The notes under the pieces: model-generated
Database searches by the model: none
Told to the model about the DNA's origin: nothing
What the model saw: the letters and a program-made list of their open reading frames with translations, nothing else
Made by a program: the position numbers and the translations under genes
Assembly: GCF_039673065.1 (NCBI RefSeq)
Contig: NZ_JBDJKW010000001.1
Span: 434,001 to 498,000, forward strand
Direction of reading: 5' to 3'
From: Allobosea sp039673065
GTDB taxonomy: Bacteria > Pseudomonadota > Alphaproteobacteria > Rhizobiales > Beijerinckiaceae
DNA length: 64,000 bases
Part shown: in pieces, positions 11,479 through 22,180 of the stretch
Numbering within the stretch: the first letter of the stretch is position 1
Layout: each line of letters begins with the position of its first letter

Positions 11479-11526
11479 GTCAGAGCGTCCAGTCGTGGCC
11501 CGCACGGAGGCGGAGCCGAAGCCGCC

Positions 11527-12636
<1,110 letters not shown>

Positions 12637-12750
12637 GGTCGAGAGCCTCGCGCAATCTGAAAAGAATGGTGCCGGGTGATTACGGGCGCTGCTCGCCGCA
12701 GGCAAGCGCAACCGCGCCTGCCGGGCGCACACCGGCCCCACCGACGGGAC

Positions 12751-13617
12751 ATGACATCGAAACGCCACGGCCCGGCGCAAGAACCGGCCCAGCACCGGAG
12801 CCCTCGGCAGGACAGGAGCAGCCCGCATGAGCAGCGATCGCGAACAGGACGCGGATCGCTCCACCCGGCCGCAGCGCGCGGCTTCGCCTCCGGCGCCGAC
12901 GCCTATGTGCGCCGCAGGCCGGACTATCCGCCGGCGCTCGGCACCTGGCTGCGGGACACGATCGGCCTGGGCCCGGGCCGGCGCGTGCTCGACCTCGGCG
13001 CCGGAACCGGAAAGTTCGCACCGCTGCTGCTCGCCACGGGCGCGGAGGTCATCGCCGTCGAGCCGGTGGCGGCGATGCGCGACAGGCTGGCGGCCGCCTA
13101 TCCCGCCGTCACCGTGCACGAAGGCAGCGCCAAGACGATCCCCCTGGCGGATGCCAGCCTCGACGCGTTGATCTGCGCCCAGTCCTTCCACTGGTTCGCC
13201 AATGCAACAGCGCTGCGCGAGATGGCGCGTGTGCTGCGGCCCGGCGGCCGGCTCGGCCTGGTCAGGAACCAGCGCGACGCCACGATCGGCTGGGTCGCCC
13301 ATTTGGGCGAGCTGGTGGCGCGCTACGAGGGCGACGCGCCGCGCGCCCATCGCGGCGGCTGGAAGGCGGCTTTCCCGGCGGAGGGCTTCGGCCCGCTGCT
13401 GCGGGCAGACTTCGCCTTCGGCCATAGCGGCCCGGCGGAGGACGTCATCGTCGCGCGCGTGCTCTCGACCAGCTTCATCGCGGCGCTCGATCCAGCGGCG
13501 CGCGACGCGGTCGCGGCCGAGGTCAGGACGCTGATCGCCGGCGAACCCGCGCTCGCCGGCGAGACGTCGGTGACCGTGCCCTATCGCACCGAGGCCTACA
13601 GCGCCGTCAGGCTGTGA
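12751..13617 (+). CDS. Class I SAM-dependent methyltransferase (N-terminus uncertain)
   Basis: The body (from about 12860) is a standard SAM-dependent methyltransferase: motif I VLDLGAGTGKFAPLL, the acidic VIAVEP, and a late LRPGGRLGLV. The substrate is unknown. In this frame the nearest ATG is 12751, which gives an unconvincing arginine-rich leader. A better start, ATG 12827 with AGGAG eight bases upstream, lies in the next frame and would join this one if a single base were restored near 12860. The gene may therefore carry a 5' frameshift or an assembly error. The 3' end overlaps the opposing Rid gene by 11 bases. Confidence 0.7.
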   Translation: MTSKRHGPAQEPAQHRSPRQDRSSPHEQRSRTGRGSLHPAAARGFASGADAYVRRRPDYPPALGTWLRDTIGLGPGRRVLDLGAGTGKFAPLLLATGAEVIAVEPVAAMRDRLAAAYPAVTVHEGSAKTIPLADASLDALICAQSFHWFANATALREMARVLRPGGRLGLVRNQRDATIGWVAHLGELVARYEGDAPRAHRGGWKAAFPAEGFGPLLRADFAFGHSGPAEDVIVARVLSTSFIAALDPAARDAVAAEVRTLIAGEPALAGETSVTVPYRTEAYSAVRL

Positions 13618-14014
13618 CGGCGGCCGGGCGCAGCCGCGCCGTCACCTCGATCTCGACCTTGAGCTCGGACTTCAGCAGGCCGGAGATCACATAGATGCCG
13701 GCCGCCGGGCGGATCTCGCGGAAGACCTCGCCGCAGACGGCGAGCACCGGCTCGCAATAGGCCGCATCGGTGACGAAATACTGGGCCCGCACCACCTCGG
13801 CCAGCGATGAGCCGGCCTCCGCCAGCACGCTCTCCAGCGTGCGGAAGATGTTGCGCGCCTGGGCGCCGACATCCTCGGGCAGCGCCATGGTCGCGTAGTC
13901 GTAGCCCGTCGTGCCGGAGACGAAGACATAGTCCCCGTCGACGACGGCGCGCGAATAGCCGAAGGCGTGCTCGAAGGGCGAGCCGGTGGAGATCAGGCGA
14001 CGCGTTTCGCTCAT
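13607..14014 (-). CDS. Rid-family (YjgF/YER057c) protein
   Basis: 135 residues with the Rid fold: an N-terminal GYSRAVVDGDYVFVSGTTG, central QARNIFRTLESVLAEAG, and a C-terminal KVEIEVTA strand. RidA members hydrolyse reactive enamines and imines using an arginine before the last strands. By hand alignment that position here is a glycine (AAGIYVISG), so this is probably another Rid subfamily without RidA deaminase activity. It begins 3 bases after the stop of the transglycosylase gene, same strand, so the two are likely cotranscribed. Confidence 0.88.
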   Translation of the reverse strand: MSETRRLISTGSPFEHAFGYSRAVVDGDYVFVSGTTGYDYATMALPEDVGAQARNIFRTLESVLAEAGSSLAEVVRAQYFVTDAAYCEPVLAVCGEVFREIRPAAGIYVISGLLKSELKVEIEVTARLRPAAVTA

Positions 14015-14017
14015 GAT

Positions 14018-15190
14018 TCAGCGCCCCCGCAGCGCGCGCAGGACCTTCTCGCCCGGCCGCCCGGTCGGCGGCATGCCGAGCCGGCCCTCGACGTCGTGGA
14101 TCGCGGCGCGGGTCAGCGAGCCGACCGCGCCGTCGGGCTCGCCGACATCGTAGCCGCGGGCGATCAGCAGGCGCTGCAGCTCGCGGCGCTGCTCGCGCGA
14201 GAGCGGCAGGTCGTCGGTCGGCCACTGGCCCTGCACGCCGGGGCGACCGCGCAGCCGGTCGGAGAGCAGCGAGATCGCCAGCGCATAGGAATCGGCGCCG
14301 TTATAGCTGAAGGCGGCGTCGTAGTTCTTGAAGACAAGGAAGGCCGGGCCGTTGCGCCCAGCCGGCATCAGCAGCCCTGCATTGCCGCCACCCGACAGCG
14401 CCGAGCCGTCGAACTTCACGACGCCCTGCCCGGCCCAGTGGGAGACCGGGCGCTTCGGGTTGCGGCCGGTGCCGCCGGAATAGCTGCCCGGCACACGGAC
14501 CTCATAGCCCCAGCTGGCGCCGGTGACCCAGCCGGCCCGGCGCATGAAATTCGCGGTCGAGTGCAGCGCATCGGGGATCGAATCGACCAGGTCGCGCCGG
14601 CCGTCGCCGTCACCATCGACCGCCAGCCGCATATAGGTCGACGGGATGAACTGGGTGTGGCCGAAGGCGCCGGCCCAGGAGCCGACCAGCTGCTCCAGAC
14701 GCAGGTCGCCGCGCTGGACGATCTGCAGGGTCGAGATCAGCTCGTTGCGGAAGAAGGCGTTGCGCCGCGGCGCCAGGCAGGCCCCGGTCGAGAGCGCCTG
14801 GACCAGCGGCCAGCGCCCGCGCGCCTTGCCGAAATCGCTCTCCACGCCCCAGACGGCGACGATCGTGTGCCGGTCGACGCCGAAGCGCTTCTCGGCCGCC
14901 GCCAGCGTGCCGGCGTGCTGGCGCAGCATGCGGCGGCCCTCCGCCACCTTCTCGTCGTCGACCAGCGTGCCGAGATAGTCCCAGATCGGCGTCTTGAACT
15001 CGGGCTGGTTGTTCATCGCCTCGATGATCTTCATGTCGGGCGTGACGCCCGACATAGCCCGGTCGAAGGTGGCGGCGCTGACGCCCTTCGCCATCGCGGC
15101 CGAGCGCAGCCCTGCGACGCAGGAGGCGAAATTCGCCGATGCGGCCGAGGCAGCGAAGACGACGGGCAGGGCGAGGATCAATGCGCGCAT
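14018..15190 (-). CDS. Lytic murein transglycosylase (MltB/SltB type) with peptidoglycan-binding domain
   Basis: Cleaves the glycan strands of peptidoglycan to give 1,6-anhydro ends. 390 residues from the ATG at 15188-15190, which begins a clear Sec signal peptide (MRALILALPVVFAASAASA). The SLT_2 catalytic domain has Glu117 in VWGVESDFGK and the family blocks GSWAGAFGHTQFIPSTY and AVDGDGDGRRDL. A C-terminal PG_binding_1 domain (about 325-390) starts LSREQRRELQRLLIARGYDVGEPDG. A CtrA-like site lies 46 bases before the start. Confidence 0.95.
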   Translation of the reverse strand: MRALILALPVVFAASAASANFASCVAGLRSAAMAKGVSAATFDRAMSGVTPDMKIIEAMNNQPEFKTPIWDYLGTLVDDEKVAEGRRMLRQHAGTLAAAEKRFGVDRHTIVAVWGVESDFGKARGRWPLVQALSTGACLAPRRNAFFRNELISTLQIVQRGDLRLEQLVGSWAGAFGHTQFIPSTYMRLAVDGDGDGRRDLVDSIPDALHSTANFMRRAGWVTGASWGYEVRVPGSYSGGTGRNPKRPVSHWAGQGVVKFDGSALSGGGNAGLLMPAGRNGPAFLVFKNYDAAFSYNGADSYALAISLLSDRLRGRPGVQGQWPTDDLPLSREQRRELQRLLIARGYDVGEPDGAVGSLTRAAIHDVEGRLGMPPTGRPGEKVLRALRGR

Positions 15191-15235
15191 GGGTCCACCT
15201 GAACGAGACAATGCCGCCAAACTACGGCGCGATCC

Positions 15236-15253
15236 TTAAGAGAGGTTAACCAT
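15236..15253 (-). promoter_or_regulatory. CtrA-like site upstream of the transglycosylase gene
   Basis: TTAA (15236-15239), six bases, then TTAACCAT (15246-15253). The second half matches the CtrA half-site TTAACCAT well; the full consensus has seven bases between the TTAA elements rather than six. Confidence 0.35.
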
Positions 15254-15438
15254 GCGGGGCGAGACGCACCGCGCCTGGATGCGCTATGTAACCGTGAAGC
15301 GACACGATTCCGCCTTTTCACCGCCATGACCGCAGCGCTCTGTCCGCGATCCGGCCCGCCTCCCCCGGCCGGACGACGCACCGCGACAGAGCGTCGCCCC
15401 TCCGATTCTCCCTCTCCCTCCGTCAAGGGTCTCCCGCC

Positions 15439-15795
15439 ATGCCGGCCCTGAGCTCCGCCCATCTGCTGCCCGTCCTCATGCTGGTCGGGTCGAACATCTT
15501 CATGACCTTCGCCTGGTACGGGCATCTCTCCTACAGGGGCGCCGCGCTCTGGATCGTCATCCTGACCAGCTGGATGATCGCGCTGCCGGAATACATGCTG
15601 GCCGTCCCCGCCAACCGGATCGGCTACGGCGTCTATTCGGCCGCCGAGCTCAAGACGATCCAGGAAGTGGTGACGCTCACCGTCTTCGCGCTGTTCTCGG
15701 TGTTCTGGCTCAAGGAACAGCTCACTTGGAGCCATGCCGTCGGCTTCGCGCTGATCGCGGCCGGCGCCTTCTTCATCTTCCACGCCAAGGCCTGA
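15439..15795 (+). CDS. DMT-superfamily small membrane protein (DUF486)
   Basis: 118 residues with four predicted membrane helices and the DUF486 pattern: LVGSNIFMTFAWYGHL near the start, WMIALPEYMLAVPANRIGY in the middle and ELKTIQEVVTLTVFALFSVFWLKE. It resembles small multidrug-resistance type EmrE proteins in size and topology. The substrate is unknown. Confidence 0.9.
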   Translation: MPALSSAHLLPVLMLVGSNIFMTFAWYGHLSYRGAALWIVILTSWMIALPEYMLAVPANRIGYGVYSAAELKTIQEVVTLTVFALFSVFWLKEQLTWSHAVGFALIAAGAFFIFHAKA

Positions 15796-15876
15796 CCAGC
15801 CACCCGATCGGACCCGCCGCCCCTCGCCGGGGCCGCGGGGGCTTCGTCACGCCCTGACCCCGCCCAGGAACAGCCC

Positions 15877-16176
15877 ATGCCCAACCGCCTGCCGCTCTCG
15901 CTCGCCCTCGTCCTCTGCGCCGCGCCGGCGCTCGCCGGCCCGACCTGCGCGCCGGCCGATTCCAGCGCCCAGATCCTCGCCTCCGCGACGATCGACGACG
16001 TCCATCCCGACTGGCGCAGCCGCAAGGTCGGCTATGGCTGGTCGGTGCAGGTCCGCCGCGACGCCCATGACGATGCCGGCATTACCTATCATGTCGGGGA
16101 TCTCTACGACACGCGCGGCAAGCTCGCCGCGCGCAACGTCTTCATCGTCGAGCACCAGTGGGATTGCGGCCCCTGA
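15877..16176 (+). CDS. Small exported protein of unknown function
   Basis: 99 residues. MPNRLPLSLALVLCAAPALAG is a clear Sec signal peptide. The mature part (about 78 residues) has two cysteines, one near the new N-terminus and one near the C-terminus, that could form a disulfide. No family recognised. It converges on the sugar dehydrogenase gene with 13 bases between stops. Confidence 0.65.
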   Translation: MPNRLPLSLALVLCAAPALAGPTCAPADSSAQILASATIDDVHPDWRSRKVGYGWSVQVRRDAHDDAGITYHVGDLYDTRGKLAARNVFIVEHQWDCGP

Positions 16177-16189
16177 GAGGACCATCGCC

Positions 16190-17308
16190 TCACGGGGCGG
16201 GGCGCACCCGCAGCACGCGCCCCTTCGCATCGTCGCTGAGCAGGTAGAGATAGCCGTCCGGCCCCTGCCGCACGTCGCGGATGCGCTCGCCGAGCCCGTC
16301 GAGCAGGCGCTCCTCGCCGGTCACCGCCTCGCCTTGTGTCGAGAGCCTGACCAGCATCTGCCCGGCGAGCCCGCCGACGAAGAGCGAGTTCTTCCAGCCC
16401 GGCCAGCGCTCGCCGGTGTAGAAGGCGGCGCCCGAGGGCGCGATCGAGGGATCCCAGTAGAACAGCGGCTGCTCCATGCCGGCCTTGGCGGTGCCTTCGC
16501 CGATCTTCAGCCCCGAATAGTCGACGCCATAGGTGATGACGGGCCAGCCATAGTTCAGCCCGGCCTTGGGCGTGTTGATCTCGTCGCCGCCGCGCGCGCC
16601 GTGCTCGGCGGTCCAGAGCTGGCCGCTCTGCGGATGCAGCGCCGCGCCCTGGACGTTGCGATGGCCGATCGACCAGATCTCGGGCTGCCAGCCCGGCTTG
16701 TTGGGATTGTCGGCCGGCACGCTGCCGTCGGGCCTGATGCGGATCACCTTACCGATATGGTTGGCCGGGTTCTGCGCCTCGTCGCGCTGGCCGTAGCGGT
16801 CGCCCGTGGTGACGAAGAGCGCGCCCGTCCGGTCGAAGACCAGCCGCGAGCCGAAATGCATGTTGCTGTTGATCGTCGGCATCTGCCGGAAGATCACCGC
16901 GACCTGCTCCAGTGCCGTGTCGGCCTGGTTCAGCTTGCCGCGCGCCACGCTGGTGCCGTTGCCGCCGGCGCGCGGCTCGGCGAAGGAGAGATAGATCAGA
17001 CGGTTGCCGGCGAAATCCGGATCGAGCGCCACGTCGAGCAGGCCGCCCTGGCCGCGGCCGGTGACATTGGGCGTATTGGCGATGGCGGCCGAGAGCTTGC
17101 CGTCGGAAGAGACCAGCCGCAGCCGGCCGGCGCGCTCGGTGACCAGCATCCGCCCGTCCGGCAGGAAGGCGAGGCCCCAGGGGTTCTGCAGCCCCTCGGC
17201 AACCGTCTCGACGACGAGGTCGCCGGCGCTGGACTTGAAGCGTTGCTGCGCCTGCGCGGGGAGCGCGGCGAGGCACAGTGCGAGAGCGGCGACGAAGGCT
17301 GGGCGCAT
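16190..17308 (-). CDS. PQQ-dependent aldose sugar dehydrogenase (YliI/Asd type)
   Basis: 372 residues from the ATG at 17306-17308, which begins a Sec signal peptide (MRPAFVAALALCLAALPAQA). The mature protein is a soluble six-bladed propeller of the GSDH family: NPWGLAFLPDGRMLVTERAG, GGLLDVALDPDF, FGSRLVFDRTGALFVTTGDR, GHRNVQGAALHPQSGQLWTAEHGARGGDE and the terminal IRDVRQGPDGYLYLLSD. These periplasmic enzymes oxidise sugars with PQQ as cofactor. It lies after the Bug-type binding protein on the same strand, 86 bases apart. Confidence 0.9.
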   Translation of the reverse strand: MRPAFVAALALCLAALPAQAQQRFKSSAGDLVVETVAEGLQNPWGLAFLPDGRMLVTERAGRLRLVSSDGKLSAAIANTPNVTGRGQGGLLDVALDPDFAGNRLIYLSFAEPRAGGNGTSVARGKLNQADTALEQVAVIFRQMPTINSNMHFGSRLVFDRTGALFVTTGDRYGQRDEAQNPANHIGKVIRIRPDGSVPADNPNKPGWQPEIWSIGHRNVQGAALHPQSGQLWTAEHGARGGDEINTPKAGLNYGWPVITYGVDYSGLKIGEGTAKAGMEQPLFYWDPSIAPSGAAFYTGERWPGWKNSLFVGGLAGQMLVRLSTQGEAVTGEERLLDGLGERIRDVRQGPDGYLYLLSDDAKGRVLRVRPAP

Positions 17309-17394
17309 TCCGGTTCTCCTCCCTGGACGGCCACAGGCTCGCGCGGCTTCGTGACGACAGCGCGGCAGGCGCCGCGCCGTCGTGCTGGTCGTGC

Positions 17395-18369
17395 TCAGGC
17401 CGGCTGGACGCCCGCCTCCTTGATGATCTTCTCCCAGGTGGCGATCTCCTGGAGGTGATAGGGCTTGAACGCTGCCGGATCGCGCACCTTGAGCGTGAAG
17501 CCGAGCTTCAGGATCTTCTCGCTGATCTCCGGCTTGGACAAAGCCGCCATCACCGATTTCGAGAGGGCGTCGAGCACCGGCGCCGGCACCGCGGCAGGCG
17601 CGAAGAAGGCGGCCCAGGAATCGGCGTCGGCATCGCTGACGCCCTGCTCGCGCAGCGTCGGAATGTCCTTGGCGCGCGGATTGCGCTCCGGCGAGGCCAG
17701 CGCCAGCGCCCGCATCGTGCCGGCATTGATCTGCTCGAGCACCGAGGGCAGCGTCGAATTGGCGATGTCGATGCGCCCGCCGACGAGCTCCTGCACCAGC
17801 GGCGCCGCGCCGCGGAACGGCACATGCGTCATCTTGATGCCGGTGCGCTGCATGAACAGCTCCATCGCCAGATGCGAGCCGGAGCCGACGCCGGTCGAGC
17901 CGTAGTTGAGCTTGCCGGGCTCGGCCTTGGCCAGCGCCACCAGCTCGGCGATCGACTTGGCCGGCAGGTCGTTGCGCACGACAAAGGCATGCTCGAAGGC
18001 GCCGACGCCGCAGACCGGTGCGAAGTCCTTCACCGCGTCGTAGCCCGGGTCCTTCAGCAGGAACATGTTGTTCCCGTGGGTCTGGTTGTTGCCGAAGATG
18101 AAGGTGTGCCCGTCCGGCTCGGCCTTGGCGACGGCGCGGGTGCCGACCGCGCCCGAAGCGCCGGCCCGGTTGTCGACCACGACGTTCTGGCCGATCGTGC
18201 CGGACATCTCCTGCGCCACGAAACGGGCGATCGCGTCGGTCGGCCCGCCGGCGGGATAGGGCACCACCAGCGTGATCGGCCGCGACGGGAAGCTCTGCGC
18301 CCGCAGCACGGACGGCGCGAAGACGGCCCCGGCGACGAGGCCGAGCGTGGTACGGCGGGTGAACGACAT
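17395..18369 (-). CDS. Bug-family (TctC-type) extracytoplasmic solute-binding protein
   Basis: 324 residues with a twin-arginine-like signal (TRRTTLGLVAGAVFA). The mature protein begins with the family pattern FPSRPITLVVPYPAGGPTDAIAR and has VVDNRAGASGAVG and YGSTGVGSGSHLAMELF. Bug proteins capture carboxylates and similar small molecules in the periplasm. The matching TctA/TctB membrane genes are not nearby, which is common for orphan Bug genes. The ligand cannot be read from sequence. Confidence 0.93.
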   Translation of the reverse strand: MSFTRRTTLGLVAGAVFAPSVLRAQSFPSRPITLVVPYPAGGPTDAIARFVAQEMSGTIGQNVVVDNRAGASGAVGTRAVAKAEPDGHTFIFGNNQTHGNNMFLLKDPGYDAVKDFAPVCGVGAFEHAFVVRNDLPAKSIAELVALAKAEPGKLNYGSTGVGSGSHLAMELFMQRTGIKMTHVPFRGAAPLVQELVGGRIDIANSTLPSVLEQINAGTMRALALASPERNPRAKDIPTLREQGVSDADADSWAAFFAPAAVPAPVLDALSKSVMAALSKPEISEKILKLGFTLKVRDPAAFKPYHLQEIATWEKIIKEAGVQPA

Positions 18370-18484
18370 CGAGATCCTCCCTGGGCCCGCCGCTCATGCG
18401 GCGCGGCTTTGCTCGCGGCGAGGATTACGGAGAAAGCGCCGGCCCGTCCAGCCGAGGGCCGAAAGGCACCCGCGCGCGCCCGTT

Positions 18485-18964
18485 TCAGGCGCGCAGCCCG
18501 GCCCGCTTCAGCCGCTGCACCGCGACCTCCAGCGCCTGGAGGAAGGCGGAGCGGTCTCGGGGCGAGAACGGCTTCGGCCCGCCGCCCGCCATCCCCATGG
18601 CGCGTAGATCCTCCATCATGTCGCGCGTCGCCAACGCCATGCCGATCGAGGCGTCGGTGAAGGGCTTGCCGGTCGGGCCGATGACCTCCGCCCCGGCCTT
18701 CAGGCAGCGATCGGCCAGCGGGATGTCGGCAGTGATCACGATGGCGCCGCGCGCGGCCCGCTCGGCGATCCAGTCATCGGCCGCGTCGAAGCCGCCCGAG
18801 ACCGTCACGCGCTCGATCCCCGGCTCGCGCGGCACCGCGATCATGCTGTTGGCGACCACGAAGACGCGCAGCCCGTGCCGGCCGGCGACACGGTAGATCT
18901 CCGGCTTCACCGGGCAGGCATCGGCATCGATATAGATCGCGATGCGGGGGCTGTTCTCGTCCAT
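18485..18964 (-). CDS. YaiI/YqxD-family protein (UPF0178, DUF188)
   Basis: 159 residues from the ATG at 18962-18964. It has the NYN/PIN-like pattern of the family: IYIDADACPVKPEIYRVA at the start, VVANSMI, DAADDWIAERAARGAIVITADIPLADRCL, and the conserved end DLRAMGMAGGGPKPFSPRDRSAFLQALE. The acidic residues suggest a metal-dependent nuclease fold; the function is unproven. It is divergent from the aminotransferase gene. Confidence 0.93.
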   Translation of the reverse strand: MDENSPRIAIYIDADACPVKPEIYRVAGRHGLRVFVVANSMIAVPREPGIERVTVSGGFDAADDWIAERAARGAIVITADIPLADRCLKAGAEVIGPTGKPFTDASIGMALATRDMMEDLRAMGMAGGGPKPFSPRDRSAFLQALEVAVQRLKRAGLRA

Positions 18965-19149
18965 GGCTGGGCCATCGCAGCCGGAGGGCTCGGACGCAAG
19001 CCGCGCGACGCGAAACCTGCCCTCCCGATGCATGCCCATTCGCTTCCTTTCTGGCTGGTATCACCGGCTCTGGCTTGCGGAGCCGTGCTCGTAAGCCTAA
19101 ACCACGCCCGCGCCGGAGCAGGCGCCCCTCATTCCCGGAGATCTGGACC

Positions 19150-20352
<1,203 letters not shown>

Positions 20353-20355
20353 GAC

Positions 20356-21750
20356 CTACTCCTCGGGAAGCGAGCGCCTGATCTCCGCGGTCAGGCGCTC
20401 GACCCGGGCGAGATAGTCCCGCGAACCGGAGCGGCGGAAGGTCTCCGCCGCCTCGACCAGCACGGCGAGCGCGTCCCTGCGGCTCCGCGCCGCGACCGCC
20501 GAAAGCTCCGCCCGCCGCGTCTCCTCCTCGGCCGGCACCTGCCCCGCCAGCCTGTCCGCCGTCTGCGCCATCTGCGACAGGCCGAGCGCCAGCCGATAGC
20601 GGCCATAGGCGGCGTCCAGCCGCTCCTCCCCCGCCTCGAAGGCCGCGATCGACTCGCGCTGCTCGCGCAGCCCCTGCTCGTGGATCGCGAGATCGGCCGC
20701 CGCCAGCCCGAGCTGCCCGCGCGCCGCGCCCATGTTCGACATCGACCGCGCCCAGGAACTCCGGTTCCGCGTGCGGTCGAACAGCGGCAGGCTCTTTTCG
20801 TAGAGCGCGAGCCCGCGCTCGAAATCGCGGCGATCGCCGGTCAGCACGCCGCGATCGACATAGGCCGCGCCGAGATTCTGCCAGAGCTTGCCGGAGTCGA
20901 AGGACGGCGCCTGCGCCTCTGCATAGGGCAGTTCCGCTTCATACGCGGCGATCGCCCGCGCGATCAGCGGCACGCGCTGCTCGGGTGCCGCGAAAGTCGA
21001 GGCGTAGCTGTAGGCATTGCCGATATCGTTGGCGAGGTCGAAGCGGTCCGCCGCCGCGATGGGCGTGCGCATCGTCGCCTGCGTCGAGGCCAGCAGCTCC
21101 GCCGCCGCCTGCAACCGCCTGGCATCGTTGAACCAGCGCCCGGCCGCGACGAGGCTGCGGCCGGCCGATTGCAGCGCCACCATACGGCAATCGTCGTCGT
21201 CCTCGTCACACAAGCCGGCGCTCGCCTGTGCCAGCTCGGCGGCGATCTCGTGGACGCGCCCGTTATCCGCCTGGTCCGCCACGCGGCCATAGGCGAAGGC
21301 CGGCAGGTTCGGCGTACCGGCGAAGGCCCCGCTGCGCAGCCCCATCAGCACGAGCCCGTTGGCGTCGCGCAGGCGGGCGAGGCGCTCGGCCGGGTTCGCC
21401 TTGCCCGCGCCTTCCAGCACGACAGCGGCCTGCAGCAGCGCCGCATCGCCCGGCGGGAAACCCGCCACGACGCGGCCGCAGGCATTGGCGCGCCCCTCGT
21501 CGGAAGACTCGGTGCAGAGTTCCTCGCGCGGCGTCGCGCCGAAGCGCTGGAGCGCGTCGAGCCGCAGCAGATGGGTGCGGCCGGCGATCGTGATGCGCAG
21601 CGGCTCCGGCTCGGCTAATCTGGGCGGCAGCGACGGGCGCGACTGGCCCGGCACCGCATGCCACAGCTTCGTCAGCAGGCGCCTGGCGTCGTGCGGCGCG
21701 ATGGCGGCGATCAGGACGGCGGCGAAGGCGATGTACAGAAGCAGACGCAT
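20356..21750 (-). CDS. Membrane-anchored TPR-like protein of unknown function
   Basis: 464 residues. One N-terminal membrane segment (about 3-20) is followed by a long alanine- and arginine-rich helical region with tetratricopeptide-like units, for example KLWQNLGAAYVDRGVLTGDRRDFERGLALYEKSLPLF and SWARSMSNMGAARGQLGLAA. It probably acts as an envelope scaffold. No catalytic motif seen. The start codon (21748-21750) overlaps the start codon of the divergent rhodanese gene. Confidence 0.75.
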   Translation of the reverse strand: MRLLLYIAFAAVLIAAIAPHDARRLLTKLWHAVPGQSRPSLPPRLAEPEPLRITIAGRTHLLRLDALQRFGATPREELCTESSDEGRANACGRVVAGFPPGDAALLQAAVVLEGAGKANPAERLARLRDANGLVLMGLRSGAFAGTPNLPAFAYGRVADQADNGRVHEIAAELAQASAGLCDEDDDDCRMVALQSAGRSLVAAGRWFNDARRLQAAAELLASTQATMRTPIAAADRFDLANDIGNAYSYASTFAAPEQRVPLIARAIAAYEAELPYAEAQAPSFDSGKLWQNLGAAYVDRGVLTGDRRDFERGLALYEKSLPLFDRTRNRSSWARSMSNMGAARGQLGLAAADLAIHEQGLREQRESIAAFEAGEERLDAAYGRYRLALGLSQMAQTADRLAGQVPAEEETRRAELSAVAARSRRDALAVLVEAAETFRRSGSRDYLARVERLTAEIRRSLPEE

Positions 21751-22180
21751 GCAGGATCACCCTAGCACGACGCGGCGCCGGTTCGTCTCGGGCCTCGCCG
21801 CGCTGCCCCTCGCCGCGGGAACGGCATCCGCACAGGCTCCGGCCTCGCTACCGGTGCGCGAGGCGCTGGCCGCGGCCGAGGCCGGCCGGCTGACGCTCGT
21901 CGACATCCGCACGCCCGACGAATGGGCCGATACCGGCGTACCCCGCGGCGCGCGCCCGCTCGACGTGACAGGCTCCGCCTTCGAGGTCCGGTTGGCGGGC
22001 TTGCGGCTCGATCATCCCGGCCGGCCGATCGCCCTGATCGACCGCAGCGGCGCGCAGTCCTCCGCCACGGTGCGCAAGCTCGCCGGGCGCGGCTGGCGCG
22101 ATCTCCTCGCGGTGCGCGACGGCATGCTCGGCCCCGCGGGCTGGCTCGCCGAGAAGCTGCCGGTGACGGCCTATCCCTGA
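21749..22180 (+). CDS. Exported rhodanese-domain protein
   Basis: 143 residues. The N-terminus MQDHPSTTRRRFVSGLAALPLA is a Tat-type signal. The rest is one rhodanese domain with LVDIRTPDEWADTGVPRGARPLD and ALIDRSGAQSSATVRKLAGRGW. The usual active-site cysteine loop (CxxG) reads DRSGAQS, with serine in place of cysteine, so it is probably not a sulfurtransferase but a binding or signalling variant. An in-frame ATG at 21731 is an alternative start. The 3' end overlaps trmD by 10 bases. Confidence 0.8.
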   Translation: MQDHPSTTRRRFVSGLAALPLAAGTASAQAPASLPVREALAAAEAGRLTLVDIRTPDEWADTGVPRGARPLDVTGSAFEVRLAGLRLDHPGRPIALIDRSGAQSSATVRKLAGRGWRDLLAVRDGMLGPAGWLAEKLPVTAYP

